From Myrica gale (Eukaryota > Streptophyta > Magnoliopsida > Fagales > Myricaceae): a stretch of DNA of 64,000 nucleotides. This document shows, in pieces, positions 34,022 to 45,900 of the stretch; the stretch's first letter is position 1; every line of letters starts with the position of its first letter. A program made the position numbers and the translations under genes. The notes under the pieces were generated by a model, which saw only the letters and a list, made by a program, of their open reading frames with translations, made no database searches and was not told the origin of the DNA. The stretch spans positions 16,995,501-17,059,500 of the forward strand of contig OZ005605.1 in assembly GCA_963930655.1 (NCBI GenBank). Reading direction: 5' to 3'.

Positions 34022-35246
34022 ATTAGTTTCGCTCAATTTCGAACCACTCCCCCCAAATTTCTTCCGAACCCTAAGGACCACCCCCCGAAATTTCCCCAAA
34101 TTTCCCCGAACCCTAAGGACCCAACTTGGCCGAAGAGAAATCCCGAACTTCGTCAAAGACATTTGGGGACGTGAAGGTCACCGAAGACAAATCCCGGCGT
34201 GAACTCAGGTTTGCTTCTTCGACCCATCGTGACCTGCGTTTTGTTCGTTGCCAACACCTGCTCTTCAGCGAACTATTTTCGAAAGGTACCACGTGAACTC
34301 AAATGATTTATTTTGGAAAGTAGGTGGGTATTTGTATTATCAGTTTGTGTTGTTAATAGGATAAAAATTGGCAAATTGATGGAACACTGGTCAAAAATGG
34401 GTTTTTTTTTTAAAAAAGAAAAAAAGAGTTGTCGGTGGTGCTTTTTGCTTAAGATTTGGGTGATGGTCAAGCACTAAAGTGGTCCCTTCTTTGCGCGTGA
34501 AGGTGGGGATGAAATGGTGGACCACTTGTAGGGGTAAAAGTACAGGAAACTTTTCTTTTGTATTCTGCAGTTGGATATGTTGTTTTATTAAACCTGGCCG
34601 CGGTGTCCAGTTCTTTCCAAAAGTGGTCCCTTCTGTTATTTGTCTTTTTCTTTCCAGTTCTTTATTTACTTCGTCTTGGGAGTCCATATCCAATTCTTTA
34701 TTTAGTTACTCATTTCTAATCGTGTATTTTTGTCCTTTCAACATGGTATCCGTGAATATAGATACTTGCTGCCTATGGTTCATCTGTGCACTCAAGATTG
34801 TAATATGATTAAATAACTGATATAGGTAGCATTGCTTCTAAATTATTATGTCAAATTCTTGTTCCTTGTTCCCTTTCGAGTTTGGCATGTAAGTTTCTTG
34901 TTTCTAAAAGTATTGCTAAGATAACATACAAATATTCTTAAGATGGTAATCTGTTACTGCATATGGTCCCATGTCCATTTACTCTGTGAGGAGATTATTT
35001 TAAACATTAATGGCAGGTTGTTTTTGTTTGCTATGGTTACAACTTTGAATTGTTTGTTTATCTCATCTCTTAGTGGTTTTTTTTTCACTCTCTCTTCTTT
35101 TAGTCTGACATATACTTGATGACTTCCGCTGTTGTACTTCTCTGCATTCTAAGTTGAAAGAATTATCAATATTATCAATAATGTAATATATTTGTTACTT
35201 CGTCCAATTCAACGGTGTTAAAATACTTTCGCTTATTACTATGTAG
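34022..35246 (+). promoter_or_regulatory. MULE 5' region of the transposase gene
   Basis: The region follows the TIR and precedes the transposase ATG. It includes an extension of inverted similarity to the right end (34140-34210 against about 40040-40120: CGTGAAGGT, CCGAAGACAA, CGGCGTGAACTC). The ATG is directly preceded by TATGTAG, which could be a splice acceptor, so a 5'UTR intron is likely. Confidence 0.5.
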
Positions 35247-38200
35247 ATGGTGAAAGTGATTATACAGCATGGAGGGAGGATAAGTTTTGATCATGGAACT
35301 TACGTTGGAGGGGAAGTGTTTGAAGCTGGAAGGTTTGACCCGGACTATTTGTCTGTTACTCACTTATGGAAGTTTGTGAAGGAGGACTTGAAGTATCATG
35401 AAGCGGTGGATTTATGGTGCAAATTTGATGGAGAACCAGTTGAGCGATGCATCAGGAGACTTGAAAGTGATCGTGATGTGGTGGACATCATACAACGTAT
35501 TGAAAAATACGGCGAAGACTCTGTAAGGATTTTTGTAGACCACAAAACCAGCGTGTCAAATGTATACGATGTTAATGAAAAGCTTCTCGATCAGTGGCCG
35601 CATGGAGTTTTTCAAGATTCTGTTGAGGAAGAGGGGGTTTTTGGGGCTCTTCATGATGGTGATCAGGGAGATGACCCTGAGGAGTTAGATGATGAGGAGT
35701 TGGATGCTGCTAGGGTTGATAGAGAGCTGAGTGACTTCGAAGAATCTGATGACGAAGACGTAGATTTGTTTGGGGACACACCGTGTGTAGATGCTGAGGC
35801 TGACCCAAGTGCAACATCCAACGATCAAGAAAAAGCAAGAGGAAAGCGGCCTATTGTTGATGACGAGGACGTGAGAACTAATCAGGAACCCACAATTGAG
35901 CATGCTGAAGCGAGGAAGGTTTCTATGGATTGGTTTGGATGTGGGTCTACATGTGGAGTTGACGTAGAGGATCCAGTGGCCTCAGATAGTGAGGCATCTA
36001 AAAGTATTAGTGAACATGATGACTCCGACAGCGATGGGCCCAGGAGGAGAAAATGTAGGGACTTTCATGAAGATGAGTTAAAAGGCAGGGTCCACCTGGA
36101 AAGGGGGATGAGGTTTAGGGATTTCAGGATATTTAAGGAGGCCTTAAAGCTATTTGGAGTTCAAAGGCACTTTGATTTCAAGTACATTAAAAATGATAAG
36201 CTTCGGGCCACTGCATTTTGCAAGAGGGCATGTGGGTGGAAGATACATGCGTCTTTCATGTACCGTAAAGACGCTGTGCAGATCAAGCATTTTCAGCCCA
36301 GACATCAATGCGGCGCGCATCACAAGAACACAAAGTTGAACTACAAATTCACGGCTGCACATTATTTGGAGATTGTACGGGATGACCCTAATATCCCACC
36401 TACAGCTTTGGCTAACCATATACGGAGGGACTTCCACGTTTGTGTTTCGAAGAATCATGTGTATCGTGCGAAGAAGTTAGCATTGGAGATGATCTATGGG
36501 AAGCACGCTGATCAGTACAAGTATGTGTACGACTACTGCGAGGCCCTAATTCAGAGCAATCCTGGTACTTGTGTCAAAGTACACAGAGATGGTCCACGTT
36601 TTCAGCGTATCTATGTGCGCCTTGCCGCCTGCAAACGAGGCTTTCTGGATGGCTGTCGACCTGTCATTGTGTTGGATGGTTGTCATCTAAAGGGACCCTT
36701 CGGCGGACAGCTGCTTTGTGCAGTGGGAAAAGACGCAAACGACGATATGTATCCGCTAGCCTATGCTGTTTGTGAAGTGGAACGTCGGTCATCATGGACG
36801 TGGTTTATTCAAACTTTGATAGAGGATATTGGGGAGGAGCGTGCTTGAACATGGATGTCAGACCGCCAAAAGGTGAAACTTGACCGAACACCACCTATTT
36901 GATGAAATGTTTCTTCACTACCATCGTGTTTCTTGACTTACTTCTTTTGTCTTTGTCAGGGTCTACGGGAGTCATTGGAGGCTTTGGTTCCTAATGAAGA
37001 GCAACGACATTGTGTCCGACACTTGCATGCAAATGTGAAGTCGCAAGGGTTTCGAGGCAAACCGGTCAAAGATGCATTGTGGAGGGCTGCTCGATCATGT
37101 ACCGAAGTTATCTTCAAGCAGAACATGGAGAATTTGAAGGGGGTCAGTGCGGGGGCATATGACTATTTGTCGAAGCTGGATCCAAAGGGATGGTCGAAGC
37201 ATGCTTTCAGTACAACTACAAAATGTGATATCCTCCTATCCAATATTGCAGAGACTTTTAATTCGTGGATCAAAGAGGCATGGGACAAGCCACTGTTGAC
37301 TATGCTGGACGTAATTAGGAGAATGCTGATGAATCGTTTCAAACAGAAACGTTTAGGAATTTCAAAGGCCTTTTGGGAGATATGCCCCCGTATTCAAAAA
37401 AAACTGGAAAGAAACAAGACAATGGCTGCCAGTCTGTTGAGTCTCTGGAGTGACGGAACTACATATGAGGTTGACACAGCGGATGCTGACCGAAAGCTAG
37501 TGAAAATAAGTGAAAGAATTTGCTCGTGTGGCCGATGGCAACTCACAGGAATTCCTTGTGAGCATGCGTGTGCTGCCATATTCGCAGAAAAGCTCTTACC
37601 AGAGGAATTTGTAGACGATTGCTACCGTAGAGCAGCATACGAGGCATCGTACTCACATGTAATATATGCCATGCCAAGTGCTAATCTATGGCCGCAATCT
37701 GCATCTGGTCCACTTCAACCACCGGTATGGAGGGCAATGCCGGGGAGGCCTAAGAAAGCTCGGGTTAGAGCAGAGGATGAGCCACATCATGAGTACCATG
37801 TCACAAGAAGGGGGCTCCTCGTACGGTGCGGAAAATGTTTAGTAGAGGGGCACAATGCACGGTCATGCAACAAACCGGAAAATCCTAACCGAAGGATTTA
37901 TCCAAAGAAGCCATCAAAGAAAAAGGAACAACCTGAAGTAAGGTTTTGCATTTACGTCTATTTATTTTCCTACGTATTTGAGACGTGTTTGACAATAACT
38001 TGCAACTGCACAGAATGGTGATGGCCAGCCGGGGACTTCTACAGAAGCAACTGGACAAAAGACAAGAAAGAGGAAGAAGGTTGCAACTCAGAATGTGACG
38101 CAGGTTCGATCATTTGAAAATGATCTAATTATTTCGTATACATTTTGCCATGCAAAAAGGGTATTTATCACATTGATGCCATGCAGGACGTACCAGAACC

Positions 38201-38378
38201 GTCCCAACCACAGCCACATCCTGCTCAGTCTTTATCACAACCTGTTCAGTCAGTTTCAAAGGGTAAAAAGAGTAACCCACGCAAAAAGGGTGAAGGTCAA
38301 TCACAGCCAATCCCTTTGAGGCGATCTCCGCGGAAGAAGGCTGGAGTTTATATAGAAGATCTGACTTGTAATAAATAA
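35247..38378 (+). CDS. MULE transposase (mudrA-type), four exons, one in-frame TGA
   Basis: Exons 35247-36872, 36960-37937, 38014-38103 and 38187-38378 join in frame (GT-AG, all phase 0) to 961 codons plus a stop. N-terminal: VKVIIQHGGRISFDHGTYVG (PB1-like region found in plant MULEs), then an acidic stretch (about residues 130-280), a DNA-binding region (GMRFRDFRIFKEALKLFGVQ, then CKRACGWKIHASF), and the MULE catalytic core with IVLDGCHLKGPFGGQLLCAV and ISDQ-like MSDRQKG. C-terminal: SWIM zinc finger CSCGRWQLTGIPCEHACAAI, a CGKCLVEGHNARSC knuckle and a basic tail (RRSPRKKAG). The only visible lesion is a TGA at 36846-36848, where the frame otherwise continues smoothly into the exon-1 splice donor. 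Confidence 0.92.
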
Positions 38379-38392
38379 ACAATGTTGTTGTT

Positions 38393-38580
38393 GGAACTGT
38401 AATGTGCTTTTGAATGCTGATGAATTGTGGTTGGAACTGTAATGTGATTTTGAATGCTGACGACATTGTGTTGGAACTGTAATGTGCTTTTGATTTGGTT
38501 TTGTAGACATTGAATACATTGGATCAATGTCAGGAACTGTAATGTGCTTTTGATAATGGTTTTGTGGACATTGAATATAT
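38393..38580 (+). repeat. Tandem repeat between the convergent MULE genes
   Basis: The motif GGAACTGTAATGTGCTTTTG occurs at 38393, 38433 (one change), 38473 and 38533. The first three are spaced by 40 bp, the last by 60 bp. It begins 15 bp after the transposase stop codon and so forms its 3'UTR or a shared terminator region between the two convergent genes. Confidence 0.85.
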
Positions 38581-38932
38581 GTGGATGGGTAGAAATCCTC
38601 CAGGGTCTTGTAGATTTTGTTAGAGTTTCGCATGTAAGAGAATTCTAGTAGAAACAACAAGAGTGAATGGATGATGTACCACTGTTGCATCCAACAAGTC
38701 ACGTATTCGAGTCCAATGCATTTATTACTTTGCTTAGAGCTTCAATCTCTACGTGGAGGCAACAGGTTGTTATTCTTATTTAGTACCACTTAACCTCTTG
38801 ATAGGTTATTGCATTACTTAATAGAATGTCTGATCATTCAGTGGTGGGGTGTGCATAGAAAATAAAGCTATTTACCTGTTAATTACAGAAATCTAGTTAA
38901 AGTCAAACTTGCAACAACTTCAAATTACAATG
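38581..38932. other. Spacer between convergent MULE genes
   Basis: These 350 bp are presumed 3'UTR sequence of both element genes. Nothing else was recognised. Confidence 0.4.
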
Positions 38933-39579
38933 TCATTGAACATCAATAATAAACAGGAGTACACAACCGAAGAACATCCAGGAGGCCAACAATCCAGCCT
39001 TAAATAGTCTGTCCTTTGCCTTTTGTTTAAGGAGCTGCTGCTGAAGGATTTGGACTTGCTTTTGTAGGGTCTTCACTTTATCCTCTGCGATATTCAGCTT
39101 GTCCTCTGAGATCTTCTCTTTATACTCTGAAATCTTGACTTTATCTTCTAACATCTTCACCTTCCTCATCAGGGCAGGAAGAGCTTCTTCCCTATGCACA
39201 ACAGCTTCATCAATCCATTCGAAATATCCACAAGCCAAATGCCTCTAGAATGAAACAAAGATTAATGAACTGTGGTAAGAATCAAAACCAATACCACTAA
39301 CCCATCTTGACAACCAATACCACTAACTCAAAGTATGATCCAGAGACTTGGACAAACAAAGACGTTCAACATTATATGAATTTATGCAGAAACTCAAACG
39401 CTAACCTGGCCACTTGAGTAACGCGGGCAACCAAAAAATCTTCTGCCCGGATTCCCCTCTGTCCTGCTTGTCCTCATTCGAGCTTTGATGCCGCAAAAGC
39501 AAAGACGTTCAGCCTCCACCTCCAACGATGATGCTTCCTGCCTGCCATTGCTAACGGAAGAGGACGATGCACTTCTCAT
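38933..39579 (-). CDS. MULE accessory gene: GRF zinc finger, coiled coil, C-terminal membrane anchor
   Basis: Two exons, 39579-39406 and 39244-38933, join in frame (acceptor preceded by CTTTGTTTCATTCTAG) to 161 aa. Residues 27-70 form a GRF-type zinc finger: CFCGIKARMRTSRTEGNPGR, RFFGC, then CGYFEWIDEA, with four cysteines (C27, C29, C51, C63) and the NPGRRF signature. Residues about 85-135 are a charged coiled coil with repeated EDKVK/EDKLN units. The last 22 residues (AGLLASWMFFGCVLLFII) form one membrane segment. Many plant genomes encode short GRF proteins of this layout (At4g04775-like) of unknown function. Its convergent position inside the TIRs mirrors mudrB in maize MuDR, but there is no sequence resemblance that I can see. 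A role in transposition is inference. Confidence 0.85.
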
Positions 39580-40227
39580 TGCCCTTGCTACCTATCAGAA
39601 ACAATTCAATTATAACTCCACACACACAAAATATAATGGTATCAAAAACACTTTGCCCATTTTCATTAGGCACGTCAAAAAGTAGTCAAACTTCCTTATA
39701 ATATATCCAATGACAACTAGATTTACACCACACCATCAAATATAATAAAGTAAAATAAAATAAAAATATTGGAAAAAGATCATCAAACAAGTCAGCATCC
39801 ACTAAGCACCAATCCTCTCTACCACATATTTATTAATTACGTGTCTCTGTAACAAACAAAGATCTTAACCCACTTTAATTAACCCACTTTAATTTGGTAC
39901 AACTATTCTCTAACTTCCTCAGATAATTACAAATTGCCAAATAACTTTTAACTCCACAAGTGCGCACACAAAAGTTAAGTGCCTGCCGAGTTGCAGCTGT
40001 TCAGTGAAGAGCAGAAAAGCGAAACAAAGGAAAGTACCTTGCGTTCGGTGAAGAGCAGGAGTTCACGCCGGGAGTTGTCTTCGGTTACCTTCACGACGAG
40101 ATCTGTGTTCGGCGAAGTTCGAGATTCCTATTCGGCAGACTTGGGTCCTTAGGGTTCGGTGAAGTTGGGGATTTGGGTTTCGGGGAAGTAATTTAGGGGG
40201 GTGGTATGACTTGCAAGGAACTTTTAA

Positions 40228-40489
40228 TTGGGTATTTTGGGGCATTTTAGGGATTTCAGCTTCGATTTATACACGTGGCTTCTAATTATTTTTTTTCTCA
40301 TTTTTAAACGTGCCACGTCAGCAGACACGTGTCTTCTGTTAGCCACGTCAGCAATTCCGTCCAATAAGTTGACGGCAGGACCCTTCTGGGAATAGGGTCC
40401 AACCCTAGGGATTTTTTAAGGGAAATTCATACCCTAAGGACTAAACTGGGAAAAGGTCATACCCCAGGGACGTACGGAGCATTTAAGCC
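40228..40489 (-). repeat. Right TIR of the MULE
   Basis: This is the inverted partner of 33760-34021 and ends GTACGGAGCATTTAAGCC. The same ACGT-rich cluster is present, here upstream of the minus-strand GRF gene, so both element genes read inward from equivalent TIR promoters. Confidence 0.93.
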
Positions 40490-40573
40490 TTAAAAAAATG
40501 ATTAAAAATAAGAGGCGAGGAGACTGATACTATACAGATGAACGAAACCATCATAAAACTCAACGCCTTGGGA

Positions 40574-40757
40574 CATCTAGAGTCTGTTCGGTTATGAAGT
40601 ATTTTGAGGATTTCTTGTGTTTTGAAAATTTTTAGGTGATGTTAATTTTATTGACATGTGTGCAGTAGTTATTTTTAAATGATGTTAAAAAACATGTTCG
40701 GTTTGTGTATTCTCAGGATTCAAAAAATCTTGAGAATACAAATAAACCGAATAACCC
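40574..40757. mobile_element. Probable small MITE
   Basis: The left part (TGTTCGGTTATGAAGTATTT) and the complement of the right part (TATTCGGTTTATTTGTATTC) are imperfect inverted repeats. An internal hairpin (TATTCTCAGGATT facing AATCTTGAGAATA) lies near 40705-40740. It is AT-rich with no coding content. No target duplication was resolved. It sits just outside the right end of the MULE. Confidence 0.4.
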
Positions 40758-40759
40758 CC

Positions 40760-42903
40760 TACTAGTAGAGGGCCCTATACATACAAGCACGGGTATCCAC
40801 TCCACGGGTCACCTAAGGCAGGCATCATATTTGCATGCTCAAATTTCTTTCACTACTGTGAAGGACGGTTTGTTCGTGAGGGGAGAATGCCATTAAAAAT
40901 GCTTTTGTTTCCTTCCCTTCAATGATTCTTTGATTGAGCTTCGCTTATAGTCGGTTAAGTTTATTTGTTAGAACGGTATTCTCTTGTGATACACGAAGAA
41001 ATTTTAATAAAATTCAGACATATGGTCTATTTTTATAAAATTAAAATGAAGAATAAGACAAACAATTAATTAGCAAAAAGTAAAATATAATAAACCAGCG
41101 AAGAATATAGTGAAGATATTTTTGCTAGCATCTTAAATATCTTTTCCATTCACCTGATTCCCCACCTGATCTTGATGCCATTGTTGCCAAGGTATACATG
41201 ACCATTTACAGTTGTTCAGAAAACAAAGTACATCTTCCAAATTTGGCTGTATAAAACATTAAGCTTGTTAGCTTGCTTCGGTTTATAGGAGATTTAAAAA
41301 AAAAAAATCTGTCAAATTGTCAATATCATCTTTTATTGTGATACTTGTAAATAGGGTGCGGCTCAAAAGTCAGACAACTTTTGCTGATGATTAAAGCCCT
41401 ACCCTACATGGTAGGAAAAACGAAAGAAAAAATATTTCATATATAAAGCTTTGTTTTCAGAAATATTTTTTTGTACAAGGCCTCAAAAATTATTTATGCT
41501 CACAGTTTATGGGGATGTTTGTTTGCCAAAATATTGGGGAATATTTTCAAAATTTTGGGAATCTTTACTTTATTGAGATTTATTGGGGTTTGTGAAAAGT
41601 GAAGTGTGTAAGTGTAAAAGTTAAAAATTTTGGAGTTTGTTTGGTTTGTCCGATTTGTTGAGACCCCAAATATTTGGGGTCTCAAACATGCCCTATGTGT
41701 AACTCTATTTTGTGAAATAACTTATTTAATTTTTATTTCTTACAACAGAATTTTTAAGTATAAATATTTGTTTCAAAATTTATAATTTATTATATTAAAA
41801 AAAATAAAAAGGCCCGAGTTTTTGCCTTGTACCTCCCATCTGTACTGAACCGGCCATGCAGTTTAAAGGTCAATACTTGAAGGTTACGGTGTTGTCATGT
41901 TCCATTGGGGTAGGAATATGGGGATAACTTTTTAGTTCTTTTAATGGGAGATTGTGCCAACGTTGTCGCTTCGTTGTATGCTCTGCCTTCACTTTTCAGC
42001 GTTCAGATCGTGGTCAAAAAGGGTTCCGAATGATAATAGTTGTTAATGAGTTGATGAACAAGTCACCCTTGGCTGCTGCGTGAAGCTATGAAATCAGCCA
42101 GAAGAACCGTCCGGGTGCAGTTTCAGGTGACCAAGCACTAAAGAGTTGTTGCTTCTGGAGATGGACTCCGTGGCGTACATATAGGACCGTTCCATCCTGA
42201 GTGGTGTCAGAAATACAGAGTGATTTGTTTGACAACTTGGAAAGGCCAAGTCAGTTCAGGTAATCAACATTAAGAACCTCTAATATTATACCCTGTATAT
42301 AATCGGACTTCGATACAGTTTTTAGTTTTATATCTCATCTTTGTAGCTGGTTGGTAATCCAAGCATAGCCCATCAGCCAATTTAAGCAGGCAACTCAAAA
42401 TTGCTGCCACAAGGGGCATCACTGCCACTACTTGCTCAATAAACATTTCCGCTAGGAACCGCGACCTGATGGAGTAGGGAACGGGAACATTGTTCTTTTC
42501 CTCACTTCTGGTACACATGCAAAAGACATCATTTACACCAGGATGCATAGATCTTATTTAACACAAAACATCAAGGTGACAGAACAATATGCCTGGTCAA
42601 ACACCGTCATGCCAAACCCTGTTTAATTTTATCTAGAAGCCTCGGTTATCCCTCACAGCAAGTTCCAAAATAACTCGTGTAGCAGGATACGCCTTGGATG
42701 TATATACAGTGTGCTACCATCTCAAATATATTAATGGTGTATTCTGCAAGACGCGTTCAACTTCATGTTACATCATTTTTCGCTGCAAGAATAGCAAAAA
42801 ACGATAAAAATGTTGTAACCAGAGGATTCTACATATATTTGCTTGTTATAAAACAGGATTTCTCATAATCCGGGATGCAACGGAATGGTCATGTCACCTA
42901 GAA
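40760..42903. other. Intergenic region between MULE and receptor kinase
   Basis: Apart from the MITE at 41511-41693 no gene was recognised. Short open frames at 42.27-42.55 kb show no known motif. The last few hundred bases are expected to contain the 3'UTR of the receptor kinase gene. Confidence 0.4.
41508..41696. mobile_element. Tourist-like MITE, family A copy 1
   Basis: Element 41511-41693 is flanked by TAT (41508-41510 and 41694-41696). The ends are GGGGATGTTTG and the complement of GGGCATGTTTG. The interior (TTTATTGGGGTTTGTGAAAA, AAAATTTTGG) matches, in reverse, the MITE at 59393-59574. The length is 183 bp. Confidence 0.7.
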
Positions 42904-45900
42904 TTAAGATCGGGTTGATAATGTAGCGGAAGAGTCTGGCCATGTTGCATCTGATGAATGAATGCGGCTCTGAGTTTCACTTGAGCTCCGACCTAGGATC
43001 TGATCAAACTTCTCTCTTAAACCCTTAAATCTCAACTCATCACTGTAAATACTTGGATCCATGATCAACTCATGAACAGCAGTTCGGCCTTCAAGCATGT
43101 TCACAACCGCAGACATGGTTGGCCGAAGTGCTGGCGATGGATTGGTGCATAGGAGAGCAACTTTAATGATTCGTATCACCTCTTCTTTACTGAAGTTAGA
43201 CCCCAACCTTGGATCCACCAATTCCATCAAATCCCCTTTTTGTTGTAAGACAAGGGCCTGTATAAGAATAAAGAAGAAAACAAAAGAGAGAAATTAGCAT
43301 TATAATGGAAATACGTGGCATTGAACAACAAATTTAATTACTTTCTACATCTTACAGGAGTTCAATGAAAATAGAGTGTGTGCAAATTGAAACTCAGATG
43401 AAGATTTTATGAAACAGAAAAACAGGACAGACCCAAATAGATAAGTCCCTAAATGCCGGACTTTGTTTCTGAAACTAAGCTTCTAGTTTAATGCATCTGA
43501 AAAACATGATGAGATGCATCTCACCCAATCTAGTAGGCATACAAAATCATCACTTGGTCGAAACTTAGTGTTGTTCTTCCCAGCCACAACTTCCAATGCG
43601 ACAATCCCAAAACTATATACATCTGCTTTATATGTTAAATACCCCCATAATGCATATTCTGGCGCCATATATCCTCTGCAAAGAAAGATCATTCATCCAA
43701 TTAGCAAGTTGATAATTGATCTAGTCATGCATCATAGTCATACAAAGCATAACATACAGCCTTATGTTGCATTGCCCTTGCTATTTTAAGAGAATGTTTG
43801 AGTTGTTGCTCCACTGCATATAAAATTCGGAAGACTAACTATGCAGGTTATTCCTAAAATCGCATTTGAAATAATTTGAAAAGCAAGAATACTCCATAAC
43901 GGTACATCTGGATTGTAAATGCAGATGGATAAGATAAACAACCTCCTACAAATGTTTATGCCAGAACTTTTTCCATGGTACTGTCCATACTTGAACTTGT
44001 TTTAGAGACGTCAATGGCCTCCTTATTCTCGTTTACTTTTAGAGAATTCATAGACATTGTGATCCACATTGATTCCAAAAGAATAAAAAAATAATGGAAG
44101 CACAATTTGAGCTCAGAATGAGGAGAGACAAAAAGGTAGCTCACATAGTTCCTGCAATTCGTGTGCTAATGTGGGTATTCTCCTCTTCGTCAAGCTTGGC
44201 CAACCCAAAGTCAGAAATCTTAGGATTAAGGTCCCTATCTAGTAATATATTGGTAGTTTTGATATCCCTATGAACAATTTTCAGTGGTGATTCATCGTGC
44301 AAGAAAGCCAGACCCCTTGCTATGCCGATACATATTTTTTGCCTTGTAGACCAATCCAATTTCACCTGGCCTTCCTCTGGACCTGCAGCAGATAGCTTAA
44401 CCAATGATATCAAACATTTTAATTCCAACCTATATTTATTCTTGGTATTTGATTCTTATTCTTTCGAAAATCCACGTACTAAACTTGCCAAGGATCAAAC
44501 ACTAAGCTTACCAAACAAAGCGTGTGAAAGGCTATTGTTTTCCATGTATTCGTATACCAACAACAGTTGATTTCGTTCAATGCAGCATCCATAAAGCTTC
44601 ACAACATTCGGATGCTGTAAACCAGAAATCATGCCTATCTCGTTCACGAATTCTCGATTTCCTTGCTTCGATTTAGAAGAAAGTTGCTTGACAGCAATTA
44701 TGGTACCATCTAATAATGTGCCCTGTTGACAGTATAATTTGCATTATTGGTTATGTTTGAGGTCTATCTGTGGTGACATACACTAGTAAAAATGTGAAGA
44801 AAAGAAAAAACAAAGAGAAAAGGAAAACATTCCAGATAAATTCGTACAAAGATAGAAGACAAGGATAGAATTGAAATCACCTGGTATACAGCTCCAAAGC
44901 CACCTTCCCCAAGCTTGTTTGCAGCATCAAAATTGTTAGTGGCAGCTTTGATTTGCCTGAGGGTAAAAAAACCAGTTTGCAGATCTAATCCTCTTAATTC
45001 TGAAAGAAGGACACCAGCGTAAGATGTTAAACTGCATCTTGAAACATTATAAAGACTGCTTTATGAGCATCTGGGTTCTCTAGTTAATACATACATCTGA
45101 ACTAAAATTCCAAATACCTTCTTCTTTTGATTTCCGGCCTCCCAAATAGCCTTTCCACCGAAGAATTATTAAAATCATGAAAACAAGGCTCGACACCAAA
45201 ACTAAAATTCCAACAGCGAGAATTATCTTCTTTTTCCTGTCATTAGGTGGACTGAAATCTGCAGGAACACGTTGTAGTGGAGAACAGTAACTGTAGGACT
45301 GCATCTATTATGAACATTATAGAAAAAATGTATTTACAGCTAAATATAATGTAAAAGATGTTACTGTTCCATGATCGAGACATAGATTTTCTAAAGACAG
45401 AACCAAAGACAGGAGCAACAAAAATCTTGATATGTTCTCCACGGAGCAAGCTGTAAATTTTGGGAAAATTTCGTATAGCCTCAAAAATTTTGAATTGGTG
45501 GTTCTGTATATTTTATTGGGGTTTGTAAAAAAGTGGAAAGATAAATGATTTGATAGTTTTTTTATGAAAAAGGTGTTAAGAGTTTGTGAAAAAGGTATAG
45601 TAGTTTGTGAAAATGCGTTAGAGTTTGTGAAAAGGTTTTGGAGTTAGTAAAATAGTGGTTGTAAAGAAAATTTCAAAAAAAAAAATTAGCCTTGCAAAAC
45701 ACAAGAGGTTCCTTTTTGCATCCAGTGGTTATAGGGAAGCTTCTGCGTCCACTATAGGCTAAGCATCATTACTTTCTAACTTTATTCCCTGAATTCAAGA
45801 ACTAGAAAATATCAAACTTCACTTATGTTACTTACCAGAGTCGATGGTGATAGCTGATATAAGAGGACCATATGTTCCTCTCTTTGGGACATCTTTTGTC

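Larger units (their letters stand above)
33751..40498 (+). mobile_element. Near-intact Mutator-like element (MULE) with two genes
   Basis: The element spans 33760-40489 (6,730 bp). It is flanked by the perfect 9-bp direct repeat TTAAAAAAA (33751-33759 and 40490-40498), diagnostic of Mutator-type insertion. The outer 262 bp of both ends are inverted repeats with about three mismatches by eye; weaker inverted similarity continues to roughly 34210 and 40050. Inside are a MULE transposase gene (plus strand) and a convergent GRF zinc-finger gene (minus strand). Near-identical TIRs and almost open genes mean a recent insertion. Confidence 0.95.

Noticed and set aside
42270..42548. 92-codon open frame downstream of the receptor kinase.
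   Set aside because: No motif, no splice context and no homologue recognised; it is most likely 3' flank.
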